From Bacillus sp. MYb209 (GTDB lineage Bacteria > Bacillota > Bacilli > Bacillales > Bacillaceae_G), in NCBI RefSeq assembly GCF_002975175.1, contig NZ_PCNZ01000007.1:116559-180558 (forward strand): a DNA stretch of 64,000 nucleotides. Reading direction: 5' to 3'. A program made the position numbers and the translations under genes. Numbering within the stretch: the first letter of the stretch is position 1; each line of letters starts with the position of its first letter. Positions 56,614-64,000 of this stretch are shown here, piece after piece. A model generated the notes under the pieces. It was given only the letters and a program-made list of their open reading frames with translations, had not been told where the DNA came from and did no database searches.

Positions 56614-56923
56614 ATGCTGCAATAACCTCTAAAACAGTACCTGTTTTAGCATCAACTAAAAATTCAAATCGTTCTTGTATTTCATCTAACATCGTTGTAA
56701 GACCGCCGCGATAAACTTCGTACGCGACATCATATTTTTCAAATGTCTCTGGAACCATATGTACCCAAGAGCCAGTAATTTCACCTTTATGACTTAATGC
56801 TTGTTTCACCATTTTTAATGCTTTTTCTGAAGAAATATGGGATTGTTCTTGTACTTTGTTTGCAACGAAATAACCAGCTGCGAATCCAACGCCAAGACCT
56901 GTGACTAAACCTTTCCAGCTCAT
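56612..56923 (-). CDS. small PepSY-domain protein
   Basis: 103 residues. An N-terminal hydrophobic segment MSWKGLVTGLGVGFAAGYFVANK is probably a membrane anchor; the rest is one PepSY domain (SSEKALKMVKQALSHKGEITGS ... FEFLVDAKTGTVLEV). Function unknown. AGGTG precedes the ATG. Divergent from ytoP. Confidence 0.8.
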   Translation of the reverse strand: MSWKGLVTGLGVGFAAGYFVANKVQEQSHISSEKALKMVKQALSHKGEITGSWVHMVPETFEKYDVAYEVYRGGLTTMLDEIQERFEFLVDAKTGTVLEVIAA

Positions 56924-57071
56924 ATATTCACCTCAATTCTGTAAAATAAAAATAGTGTACCAATAATAATTATAATGCAAATGCTACTAAAAAAGAAGAA
57001 ACTAGAAACATTTCGAAAATTTCGTTACAATAAAAGAGGTATTCTACTAAGGTTTGAAAGAAGGGGACTTC

Positions 57072-58145
57072 GTGAATAAAGAGACATTACAATTATTTCG
57101 TACGTTAACAGAATTACAAGGTGCATCAGGTTTTGAACATGATGTGCGCCGTTTTATGAAGCAAGAATTAAGCAAATATGCTGATGAGATTGTGCAAGAC
57201 GGTTTAGGGAGCGTATTTGGCCTGAAAAAAGGGGACGAAACTGGCCCGCGCGTTCTTGTAGCAGGTCATATGGATGAAGTAGGTTTCATGGTTACGCAAA
57301 TTACGAAAAATGGGATGCTTCGTTTTCAAACGTTAGGTGGCTGGTGGAGCCAAGTGCTATTAGCTCAGCGTGTACAAGTTATGACGAAGAATGGTCCTGT
57401 TATTGGGGTTGTTGGTTCAATTCCTCCGCATTTATTAAGTGATGCGCAGCGTGCAAAACCGATGGATATAAAAAATATGTTAATTGATATAGGTGCAGAT
57501 AGCTATGAAGATGCGATTGAAATTGGCATAAAGCCAGGGCAACAAATCGTTCCAATCTGCCCATTCACGCCAATGGCAAATGAAAAGAAAATTATGGCGA
57601 AAGCTTGGGACAACCGTTACGGATGTGGCCTTGCTATCGAATTGCTAAAAGAATTAAAAGATGAAACATTACCAAACACATTATACTCTGGTGCGACTGT
57701 ACAAGAAGAAGTAGGTCTTCGCGGAGCACAAACTGCTGCAAATATGATTCAACCAGATATTTTCTATGCGCTTGATGCAAGTCCAGCAAATGATGCATCT
57801 GGTGATAAGACGCAGTTCGGTCAATTAGGAAAAGGAGCGCTTCTTCGTATTTATGACCGTACAATGGTAACACATAGAGGAATGCGTGAATTTATTTTAG
57901 ATACAGCAGAAACACATAACATTCCGTACCAATACTTTATTTCACAAGGTGGTACAGATGCGGGCCGTGTGCATACAAGTAACTCTGGTATCCCATCAGC
58001 AGTAATTGGTGTTTGTGCACGCTACATTCATACACATGCTTCTATTTTACATGTTGATGATTATGCGGCAGCGAAGGAATTAATTACGAAGCTTGTGAGA
58101 GCAACGGATAAGACGACGTTAGAGACGATTAAGAATAACGCGTAA
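57072..58145 (+). CDS. ytoP: YtoP, M42-family metallo-aminopeptidase
   Basis: 357 residues from GTG 57072 behind AAGAAGGGG; the longer frame to 57054 starts with TTG and has no site. Metal ligands: His in GHMDEVGF near 66, Asp in [12 protein letters not shown] near 178, Glu pair in [12 protein letters not shown] near 214, Asp in [10 protein letters not shown] near 236. Glutamyl-aminopeptidase/endoglucanase-M family; removes N-terminal residues from peptides. A terminator and then three tandem repeats follow. Confidence 0.9.
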   Translation: MNKETLQLFRTLTELQGASGFEHDVRRFMKQELSKYADEIVQDGLGSVFGLKKGDETGPRVLVAGHMDEVGFMVTQITKNGMLRFQTLGGWWSQVLLAQRVQVMTKNGPVIGVVGSIPPHLLSDAQRAKPMDIKNMLIDIGADSYEDAIEIGIKPGQQIVPICPFTPMANEKKIMAKAWDNRYGCGLAIELLKELKDETLPNTLYSGATVQEEVGLRGAQTAANMIQPDIFYALDASPANDASGDKTQFGQLGKGALLRIYDRTMVTHRGMREFILDTAETHNIPYQYFISQGGTDAGRVHTSNSGIPSAVIGVCARYIHTHASILHVDDYAAAKELITKLVRATDKTTLETIKNNA

Positions 58146-58147
58146 AG

Positions 58148-58176
58148 AGGAGGGGTGAAAAACCCTTCTTTTTTTA
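58148..58176 (+). terminator. terminator of ytoP
   Basis: AGGAGGGGT pairs (with G-U) with AACCCTTCT around GAAA, followed by T7; directly precedes repeat unit 1. Confidence 0.78.
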
Positions 58177-58177
58177 G

Positions 58178-58321
58178 GTTGAATAGATGACCCAGTGATA
58201 TGTGGTGGCGGTTAGTGCCTAAATGGTGCTCGAGCGATGTATTTAAACCCCGGATAGGAAGCGAGAGGAAGGCTGTTTTTGTGTTCGAGGCCGGGAATGA
58301 TTTTAGAAAAGCTCTTTTTTT
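58178..58321 (+). repeat. tandem ~145-bp non-coding repeat, unit 1
   Basis: Starts GTTGAATAGATGACCCAGTG, contains GATATGTGGTGGCGGTTAGTGC and CTCGAG, and ends with GTTCGAGGCCGG and a T7 tract. No ORF or ribosome site. Its central stem is the least well preserved of the three. Confidence 0.85.
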
Positions 58322-58468
58322 GTTGAATAGATGACCCAGCGATATGTGGTAGCGGTCAGTGCTTAATTGTTGCTCGAGCGGTGTATAAACCTCGGGGGAG
58401 AAAGATAGATGAAGGCTGCTCTTATGTTCGAGGCCGGACATATTGTGGAAAGTCACTTTCTTTTTTTT
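58322..58468 (+). repeat. tandem ~145-bp non-coding repeat, unit 2
   Basis: Same order of blocks as unit 1. CTCGAG 58373-58378 can pair with CTCGGG 58391-58396. The end has GTTCGAGGCCGG, then GAAAG-TCA-CTTTC with T8, a terminator-like hairpin at 58448-58468. Confidence 0.87.
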
Positions 58469-58590
58469 GTTGAATAGATGACTCAGTGATATGTGGTAGC
58501 GGTTAGTGCTTAATTGTTGCTCACTCCGAATAGATAGTGAGTACGATCTATTTTAACGTTCGAGGCCCAAAGTTGTGAAAGTGAAAAGTT
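58469..58590 (+). repeat. tandem non-coding repeat, unit 3 (shorter)
   Basis: First 50 bases nearly identical to unit 2; the central stem sequence is replaced by CTCACT 58520-58525 / AGTGAG 58536-58541, and the unit ends after GTTCGAGGCCC without a clear T tract. Ends about 48 bases before the DUF84 gene start. Confidence 0.83.
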
Positions 58591-58637
58591 TGAATGTAGA
58601 AGGAATTTGAGTGTGAATTTTTGTAGAGGTGAATGAA

Positions 58638-59147
58638 ATGAAGGTAGTAGTTGGATCGAGGAATAAGACGAAGGTTGGGGCTGTGGAGAAGGTTTGGAAA
58701 GATGTTACGGTTATGTCTCTTTCTGTTCCGTCGGGAGTATCGGCACAACCATTTTCAGATGAAGAGACGATGCAAGGAGCGATTAATAGGGCGAAGCGAG
58801 CATTACAAGAAGGAGAAGCGCAAATTGGCATTGGACTTGAAGGCGGCGTGATGAAAACGGAGCATGGGTTATTTATGTGTAACTGGGGTGCTTTAGCGAC
58901 GATTGACGGTAAAACATTTGTTGCGGGCGGGGCACGTATTAAGTTACCAGACGATTTTTTAGCACCGCTTGAAGAAGGAAAAGAGCTAAGTGAAGTGATG
59001 GAAGAGTTTGTAGAGCGAAAAGATATTCGTAGTCACGAAGGTGCTATCGGTATTTTTACAGATGATTATGTCGACCGAACGGAATTATTTGTACACGTTG
59101 TTAAGTTACTTGTTGGGCAATATAAGTATGATGAAAAGCAAGCATAA
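58638..59147 (+). CDS. DUF84 / YjjX-type inosine-xanthosine triphosphatase
   Basis: 169 residues from ATG 58638 with GTAGAGGTG upstream. MKVVVGSRNKTKVGAVEKV at the start and IGIGLEGGVMKTEHGLFMCNW near 62-82 are the nucleotide-binding segments of this family, related to ITPase Maf-like folds. Removes non-canonical purine NTPs by hydrolysis, keeping them out of nucleic acids. In front of ytpP, 83 bases apart. Confidence 0.85.
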   Translation: MKVVVGSRNKTKVGAVEKVWKDVTVMSLSVPSGVSAQPFSDEETMQGAINRAKRALQEGEAQIGIGLEGGVMKTEHGLFMCNWGALATIDGKTFVAGGARIKLPDDFLAPLEEGKELSEVMEEFVERKDIRSHEGAIGIFTDDYVDRTELFVHVVKLLVGQYKYDEKQA

Positions 59148-59230
59148 ACCTTGCACCATGCGCGATGTATGGTAGTATAAAGAAAAGATTATAGTGTGAA
59201 AAGGTGCACTCGTTAGAGGAGGAAATATAG

Positions 59231-59545
59231 ATGAAATCATTAGAAAGCATGGAACAATTCCAAGAATTAAAAAATGAAGAGAATGTAGTCTTCATGTTCT
59301 CAGCAGAATGGTGCCCAGATTGCCGTTTCGTTGATCCATTTATGCCAGAAGTAGAAGAGAAGTATAGTGATTTCTCATTTTACTATGTAGATCGTGATGA
59401 GTTTATTGATCTATGCGTGAAGGTAGACGTATTTGGCATTCCAAGCTTTGTAGCGTACAATAAAGGTGAAGAAACTGGACGCTATGTAAATAAAGATCGT
59501 AAAACACAAGAGCAAATCGAAGAGTTTATTGAAGGTTTAAAATAA
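59231..59545 (+). CDS. ytpP: YtpP, thioredoxin-like protein
   Basis: 104 residues with active site EWCPDCRF near 27-34 (CPDC instead of CGPC), cis-Pro in FGIPSF near 76. Cytosolic thiol-disulfide protein; in B. subtilis it is linked to bacillithiol or redox biology. AGGAGGA precedes the ATG. A hairpin with T7 separates it from ytpQ. Confidence 0.88.
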   Translation: MKSLESMEQFQELKNEENVVFMFSAEWCPDCRFVDPFMPEVEEKYSDFSFYYVDRDEFIDLCVKVDVFGIPSFVAYNKGEETGRYVNKDRKTQEQIEEFIEGLK

Positions 59546-59570
59546 GACAATTAGCCAATTGAATTGTAAA

Positions 59571-59608
59571 AACAACCTCTACCTTCGCGGGGGAGGTTAT
59601 TTTTTTGG
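59571..59608 (+). terminator. stem-loop between ytpP and ytpQ
   Basis: AACCTC and GAGGTT pair around a CG-rich loop of about 13 bases (TACCTTCGCGGGG), followed by ATTTTTTT. It may terminate or attenuate transcription into ytpQ. Confidence 0.65.
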
Positions 59609-59624
59609 AAGGGAGGAAAAAGAG

Positions 59625-60437
59625 ATGAAAATGACAAGTAAAAAGATGAAAGACGAGTTAATGAAGAAATTATCTCGACCAGAATGGGGCTTTCATTATG
59701 ATAGCGAGAAAGAAGTTCTTCGTATTGAACAAACAGACTCGAAAAAAGGTATTAACGTATCACTTCCAGGAGTAGTGGCAAAATGGGAAGTGAACAAAGA
59801 AAAAGCGATTGAAGAGGTCGCTTATTACGTACAAGAAGCGCTAATTGCAATGCATAAAGAAGAAAATAGCACGGCGAAAATTTTACCTGTTATTCGCTCT
59901 ACTTCTTTCCCGAAACAATCAGAAGAAGGAAATCCGTTTATTATGACGGACCATACGGCGGAAACACGTATTTATTATGCGCTCGATTCTAATAAAACGT
60001 ATCGACTAATTGATGAGCGTCTATTACAAAAATTAGAACTTACAGAGCAGCAAGTGCGTGAAATGGCATTATTCAACGCTCGCTCATTAGGTTATGAATT
60101 TAAACAAGAAACAGTAGCTGGTAATACATTCTACTTTTTAAACACAAATGATGGGTATGATGCGACTCGTATTTTAAACGAATCGTTACTACAATCGATG
60201 CGTGAAAAGATTTCTGGTGACATGGTTGTTGCTGTTCCTCACCAAGATGTATTAATTATTGCTGATATCGTCAACGAAATCGGTTATGATATTATTGCAC
60301 AAATGACAATGAAATTTTTTGCCGAAGGGCATGTTCCGATTACATCACTTTCATTCGTATATGAAGATGGGGACTTCGAGCCAATCTTTATTTTAGCGAA
60401 GAATCGGAAGAAGACAGATGAAAAAGAGAAAGGATGA
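59625..60437 (+). CDS. ytpQ: YtpQ, DUF1444-family protein
   Basis: 270 residues from ATG 59625, GGGAGG 8 bases before. Segments [20 protein letters not shown] near 15 and [12 protein letters not shown] near 85 are typical of DUF1444. Function unknown. The stop overlaps the ytpR start (ATGA), so translationally coupled to it. Confidence 0.87.
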   Translation: MKMTSKKMKDELMKKLSRPEWGFHYDSEKEVLRIEQTDSKKGINVSLPGVVAKWEVNKEKAIEEVAYYVQEALIAMHKEENSTAKILPVIRSTSFPKQSEEGNPFIMTDHTAETRIYYALDSNKTYRLIDERLLQKLELTEQQVREMALFNARSLGYEFKQETVAGNTFYFLNTNDGYDATRILNESLLQSMREKISGDMVVAVPHQDVLIIADIVNEIGYDIIAQMTMKFFAEGHVPITSLSFVYEDGDFEPIFILAKNRKKTDEKEKG

Positions 60438-61048
60438 ACGAAGTGAACGTTTTTTACAACCTTGAAGGAATTGGTGACACTTTAATTGTTACCTTACAAG
60501 ATATTACTTTAGAAAACCGTACATTTGACCGTAAAGGAGATGTTGCTCGCGTTTATGATCGTGAAAGCAACGTAACAGGAGGATTCAACATCTTTAATGC
60601 GTCTTCTTATGTAGAAGTAACAGACAACGGAAACGTTACATTAACGAAAGAGTTTGTTGAAAAAATTAACGACATTTTAGCGAAGAATGGCTTTGAAGAA
60701 AAAGTAGAAGCTGATTTCACGCCGAAATTTGTTGTAGGCTATGTAGCTGAAAAAGAGAAGCATCCAAACGCTGATAAATTAAACATTTGTACAGTAGAAA
60801 TCGGTACAGAAACATTACAAATCGTATGTGGTGCACCGAACGTTGATGCAGGACAAAAAGTTGTCGTTGCGAAAATTGGTGCTGTAATGCCAAGCGGTAT
60901 GTTAATTAAACCTGCTGAGCTTCGCGGTGTTCCTTCTTCTGGAATGATCTGCTCTGCACGTGAATTAGAGCTTCCAGATGCTCCACAAGAAAAAGGTATT
61001 CTTGTATTAGAAGATAGCTTTGAAGTTGGACAAGAATTTAAATTTTAA
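60434..61048 (+). CDS. ytpR: YtpR, tRNA-binding (EMAP/Trbp111) domain protein
   Basis: 204 residues: an N-terminal DUF4479 domain (about 1-85) and a C-terminal OB-fold tRNA-binding domain, with [26 protein letters not shown] near 98-123 and [18 protein letters not shown] near 168-185. Homologous to the N-terminal part of PheT. Exact role unknown; it likely binds tRNA. Terminator follows. Confidence 0.88.
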   Translation: MNEVNVFYNLEGIGDTLIVTLQDITLENRTFDRKGDVARVYDRESNVTGGFNIFNASSYVEVTDNGNVTLTKEFVEKINDILAKNGFEEKVEADFTPKFVVGYVAEKEKHPNADKLNICTVEIGTETLQIVCGAPNVDAGQKVVVAKIGAVMPSGMLIKPAELRGVPSSGMICSARELELPDAPQEKGILVLEDSFEVGQEFKF

Positions 61049-61057
61049 TTGATATTA

Positions 61058-61093
61058 GAAAAGTAGTCTCGCATACGTGAGGCTATTTTTTTG
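61058..61093 (+). terminator. terminator of ytpQR
   Basis: TAGTCTCGC pairs with GTGAGGCTA (two G-U) around ATAC, followed by T7. Confidence 0.82.
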
Positions 61094-61190
61094 TGCGAAA
61101 TTCCTAGCATTGTAACGTTTTCTCTCAAAATCTATATTGTATTTTTAAAATAGATTAGGTAAAATTTAGAAAAAAGAAGGGGATAGACGT

Positions 61191-61535
61191 ATGAAACAAC
61201 AACCAAAAATTGCAGAACTTCTGAAACGAATTGAAACTTCAAAACAGCAAGATATCGAGTTAGGTTCCTATGAAATATATGTGTTTAGTGAAATTGAATT
61301 AGAAAAAGGGCAAATCGGTTACCGATATGATAAACATAAAAATTCATTAATAAGCAATGAAAGCGGAAAATGGCAAGAAGGATGGATTGTTATCGGATAT
61401 GAAACGGATATGGGAGATCCTGTTTTCGTTAATGTAGATGAAGATACTTACCCTGTTTATACAGCTGAGCGCGGTACGGAAACGTGGCAACCGATTTATA
61501 TCGGGAATATGGATGATATTATAAAAATACTGTAA
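61191..61535 (+). CDS. SMI1/KNR4 (SUKH)-family protein
   Basis: 114 residues. The core GQIGYRYDKHKNSL, WIVIGYETDMGDPVFVNVDEDTYPVYTAERGTETW (here shown in two parts) is the SMI1/KNR4 fold, near residues 40-100. SUKH proteins are often immunity proteins to nuclease or other toxins, but no toxin gene is next to it; it may serve another purpose. GAAGGGGAT precedes ATG 61191. Confidence 0.78.
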   Translation: MKQQPKIAELLKRIETSKQQDIELGSYEIYVFSEIELEKGQIGYRYDKHKNSLISNESGKWQEGWIVIGYETDMGDPVFVNVDEDTYPVYTAERGTETWQPIYIGNMDDIIKIL

Positions 61536-61576
61536 GAAAATGTTTTGAGCCCGGTGCAAAGTGATAGGAGAGAAAA

Positions 61577-62533
61577 ATGAAGTATATAAAAATAATGTGT
61601 GCTATTGCAGTCATTGGAATATATATGGGAGGTTGTTCACAAGAACAACCGAAAAAAGAAACAACATCTTCTGTACAAGAAAAAAACAACGATAAAAAAG
61701 AAGACGCACCGGTAGAAAAGCAGCAAGAAGAACAAGAAAAGAAAGAAGAACCGCAAGCAATTCAAACGAGTGAGCAAGCCGAACTTAAGCAGGAGGAAGT
61801 GTCGGCCAAAGAAAAGACAGAGGAAATCCCGCCGGCGCAGACAACTGAACAGCCCGTACAAAATAATGAACAAAAAGTAGAGAGTAAGGAGAAACAAGAA
61901 AAGTTTCTCGTCGTTATTGATCCAGGGCATCAACAAAAAGCGAATTTAAATTTAGAGCCAATTGGTCCAGGAGCAACTACGCAAAAATATAAAGTAACAG
62001 ACGGAACAGCGGGAGTTGTAACGAAAAAGAGGGAATCAGTTCTTGTATTAGAGATGGCTTTTATATTGAAAGAAAAACTGGAAGCAAAAGGTATACAAGT
62101 ATTGATGACGAGAACGTCACATGAGGTTGATATAAGTAATAAGGAACGAGCGACATTCGCGAATGATCATAAGGCGAATTTATTTTTACGTCTTCACGCG
62201 GACGGTTCTGAAAATCCAAACCAAAGTGGGTTCGCTGTATTGACGCCAGCAGAAGGAAATCAATATACGAAAGAAATCTATGCTGAAAGTCTTCAAGTCT
62301 CCCAAACAATTGTAAACAAAATGAGGGGAAATCATCAGGTGAAAGTAAATGGAATTAAATTTCGAGATGACCTTTCTGGATTTAATTGGTCGAAAGTACC
62401 TGGAGTACTATTAGAACTCGGATTTATGTCAAACCCAGAAGAAGACAAAAAATTATCTGACCCACAGTATGTAAATTCTTTATTACAAAGCGTGACGGAT
62501 AGTGTAGATGAATATCGGAAAAATAAAGCTTAA
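61577..62533 (+). CDS. N-acetylmuramoyl-L-alanine amidase lipoprotein (Amidase_3)
   Basis: 318 residues. Lipobox MGGC near 16-19, then a Gln/Glu/Lys-rich linker of about 90 residues, then Amidase_3: VVIDPGHQQ near 113 (His zinc ligand), KKRESVLVLEMAF near 153 (Glu), FLRLHADGSENPNQSG near 208 (His) and LLELGFMSNPEE near 273 (catalytic Glu). Cleaves the amide bond between muramic acid and L-Ala from the outer membrane face. Monocistronic with a terminator. Confidence 0.9.
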   Translation: MKYIKIMCAIAVIGIYMGGCSQEQPKKETTSSVQEKNNDKKEDAPVEKQQEEQEKKEEPQAIQTSEQAELKQEEVSAKEKTEEIPPAQTTEQPVQNNEQKVESKEKQEKFLVVIDPGHQQKANLNLEPIGPGATTQKYKVTDGTAGVVTKKRESVLVLEMAFILKEKLEAKGIQVLMTRTSHEVDISNKERATFANDHKANLFLRLHADGSENPNQSGFAVLTPAEGNQYTKEIYAESLQVSQTIVNKMRGNHQVKVNGIKFRDDLSGFNWSKVPGVLLELGFMSNPEEDKKLSDPQYVNSLLQSVTDSVDEYRKNKA

Positions 62534-62536
62534 ACT

Positions 62537-62565
62537 GCAGTCTTATATGGAAGGCTGCTTTTTTC
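62537..62565 (+). terminator. terminator of the amidase gene
   Basis: GCAGTCTT 62537-62544 pairs with AAGGCTGC 62551-62558 (one G-U) around ATATGG, followed by T6. Confidence 0.82.
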
Positions 62566-62690
62566 TATATACAAAATACTCGTAAATTAGAATATTATGG
62601 ATAAAGTTAATATGCTTAATTTTACCTGCACTTTTTGCTGAATGCTGATACAATAAAGGATGTTACTATTTAGTAGAAAGAGTGGTAAGC

Positions 62691-64000
62691 ATGTTAGATT
62701 GGATGAAAAAGCTGTTTAACAAAGAGGAAGAAAAAACAGCGATAAATAAAGAAGTACCAAAGCAAATTGAAAGTCAGCCGAAAATTCTTCGTGTAAACCA
62801 CTACACTGAAGCAAGAGAAGCACAAATGGCAAGTCGGAATGCAGGGAAATGCCGTTTTCCATTAATACCAGATAATGGCTTCGATGAGGAGAATGTAAGA
62901 GAACTACCTAACTTTGAAGAACAACCTATTCAAAGAGGAGCATATGAAGAACAGCCTACTCAAAGAGGAATAAAAGTGGAAAGAAGCAGACGACCGTATG
63001 TGGAAACAGAAGCACCTACATATGAGGAACCGGAATTGCAATATGAACCGGAACCAGAGCCTGTCGTAAAAAAAGCATTCGTACCGTCGCAAGAAAGTAA
63101 CCGTAGACCATTTCGTCCAACAGAAATGATTTCTCCGATTTATGGATATAACCGTCCTTCAGTAGAAACGAAGGTTGTGCAGGAGGAAGAAAAAGAAAGA
63201 GAAGATCTTGAAATATCCGTTGAAGGAAAAGCAGTTGTTGACGCATGGTTAGAGAAAAAGGGATATACATTATCCGACTTTTCGGGAGTTCTACAAGGGA
63301 GTTCATCTGTTAAGAATGAAGTGAACGAACGAAGTAATAAAGTAGAAGAAAAATCGGTTGTGGATGCATGGTTAGAGAAAAACGGTTACGAAGTTGAACG
63401 TCAAGCCCCTTCATTAGAAGAAAGCCAGAGTGATGAATTGCTTCATAAAACAGTAGGACAGCATGTGGAAGAAGAGGCTACAATTGTACAAGCCTTGAAG
63501 CAGGAGCAAGATGTAGTGGCGTTATCATCTACAGAAGATAACGAAGAAACTTTACAAGAAGAGTCAATAGATTCTAAAGTAGAGCATGTGTATTCGATAT
63601 TAACAGAAGAAAATGAATGTAATACAGAAATAGAAGAAAATGTTGCTGAAGTTGCAGCAAATCAAGTCGAAGAAGGATCCTTAGAAGATGTAGTGATTGT
63701 AAAAGCAGATGAAAAGCTTGAAGAAACAATTACTATAGAAATACCAGATGCTTTTGAAGAAGAATCTAAGGAAGCAGAAGAAGTTGCGGAGTTAGAAGAA
63801 CCTGAGGAAGCAGAAGAAGTTGCGGAGTTAGAAGAATCTGAGGAAGCAGAAGAAGTTGCGGAGTTAGAAGAATCTGAGGAAGCAGAAGAAGTTGCGGAGT
63901 TAGAAGAATCTGAGGAAGCAGAAGAAGTTGCGGAGTTAGAAGAATCTGAGGAAGCAGAAGAAGTTGCGGAGTTAGAAGAATCTGAGGAAGCAGCAGAGGT
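62691..64000 (+). CDS. sftA: SftA (YtpS) DNA translocase, N-terminal part
   Basis: Open from ATG 62691 to the window end (436 codons). No FtsK-like membrane helices occur; the region is acidic and low-complexity. KAVVDAWLEKKGYTLSDF near 204 and KSVVDAWLEKNGYEVER near 223 are two similar motifs. From residue 361 the 12-residue unit EAEEVAELEESE repeats. The gene follows ytpR as in B. subtilis, where ytpS encodes the soluble FtsK/SpoIIIE-type translocase SftA. The motor domain lies beyond 64000. GTGGTAAG as ribosome site. Confidence 0.82.
   Translation, partial: MLDWMKKLFNKEEEKTAINKEVPKQIESQPKILRVNHYTEAREAQMASRNAGKCRFPLIPDNGFDEENVRELPNFEEQPIQRGAYEEQPTQRGIKVERSRRPYVETEAPTYEEPELQYEPEPEPVVKKAFVPSQESNRRPFRPTEMISPIYGYNRPSVETKVVQEEEKEREDLEISVEGKAVVDAWLEKKGYTLSDFSGVLQGSSSVKNEVNERSNKVEEKSVVDAWLEKNGYEVERQAPSLEESQSDELLHKTVGQHVEEEATIVQALKQEQDVVALSSTEDNEETLQEESIDSKVEHVYSILTEENECNTEIEENVAEVAANQVEEGSLEDVVIVKADEKLEETITIEIPDAFEEESKEAEEVAELEEPEEAEEVAELEESEEAEEVAELEESEEAEEVAELEESEEAEEVAELEESEEAEEVAELEESEEAAE
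63771..64000 (+). repeat. 36-bp tandem repeats in sftA
   Basis: Six complete 36-base units (63771-63986) encoding EAEEVAELEE(S/P)E, nearly identical at the DNA level, followed by the start of a diverging copy (63987-64000). Likely a variable-number tandem repeat; the tract may continue beyond the window. Confidence 0.9.

Noticed and set aside
58061-58456. Minus-strand frame of 131 codons across the tandem repeats
   Set aside because: It runs from repeat DNA into the ytoP 3' end, has no ribosome site, and consists of repeated segments due to the DNA repeats.
58178-58590. tRNA-like pieces (GTTCGAG resembling a T loop, TAGCGGTTAGTGC resembling a D arm) in the tandem repeats
   Set aside because: No acceptor stem, anticodon arm or correct spacing could be built; probably coincidence.
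58178-58590. CRISPR array interpretation of the tandem repeats
   Set aside because: Units are ~145 bases with similarity over most of their length and no short-repeat/unique-spacer alternation; no cas genes.

Overview
The window is a low-GC chromosomal segment of a Bacillus cereus-group bacterium (B. cereus / thuringiensis / anthracis lineage). Three things point there. There is dense synteny with the Bacillus 'yt' region (ytpA-ytpB-ytoA, ytqA-ytqB, leuS, ytfP-ytgP-ytzG-ytzE, pepV, ytlP, amyX, ytmP-ytzH-trmB-ytnP, ytoP, ytpP-ytpQ-ytpR-sftA). There are group-typical spore genes: a GerI-type germinant receptor with 13-residue Gln/Ser repeats and a BclA-like collagen gene. There are also several copies of a short element matching what I remember of bcr1, a repeat restricted to this group. 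No tRNA, rRNA, CRISPR array, complete IS element or prophage was seen. All calls come from reading the sequence; no database search was run.

Layout. 1-10.5 kb: 3' end of a camelysin/TasA-family gene, a GT4 glycosyltransferase-PAP2 phosphatase pair, ytoA, ytpA-ytpB, a PepSY membrane protein, an ABC transporter-racemase operon, and the tRNA-modification pair ytqA-ytqB bracketed by two bcr1-like repeats. 10.6-18 kb: ytzC, a 49-residue ORF, a BceAB-type ABC transporter without an adjacent two-component system, a single-domain tyrosine recombinase-like protein with altered catalytic residues, the KhtTU K+/H+ antiporter and an MFS carrier. 18-28.6 kb: T-box-controlled leuS, a GNAT acetyltransferase, a His/Gly-rich repetitive protein (possible spore surface protein), a MazG-like hydrolase, and the gerI receptor operon with a candidate sigma-G promoter. 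28.7-32.2 kb: a rhodanese, two GerPA/GerPF-like small proteins, and a BclA-family collagen gene interrupted by an in-frame TAA.

32.3-37.5 kb is a molybdenum cofactor cluster (moaA, moeB, moaC on the opposite strand, moeA, mobB, moaE, moaD). 37.6-44 kb: a DUF3888 protein, glcU-gdh, a CarD-like regulator, cse60, an SRPBCC-ArsR operon with a duplicated promoter motif, and a DHA2 efflux pump. 44-58 kb: housekeeping genes from ytfP to ytoP, including a type I pullulanase and trmB. 58.1-58.6 kb holds three tandem ~145-bp non-coding repeats, two of which are followed by oligo-T tracts; this is the most unusual structure here. 58.6-64 kb: a DUF84 NTPase, ytpP-ytpQ-ytpR, a SUKH protein, an amidase lipoprotein and the 5' part of sftA with 36-bp tandem repeats running off the end.

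How the genes work together. Several loci serve spores: the GerI receptor, the GerP-like pair and the collagen-like gene, cse60 and gdh-glcU, and perhaps the His-rich protein. YtqA and YtqB act in tRNA wobble-uridine modification, TrmB in tRNA m7G methylation, and LeuS is controlled by uncharged tRNA-Leu. The moa/moe/mob genes cover most of the Moco pathway apart from mobA.
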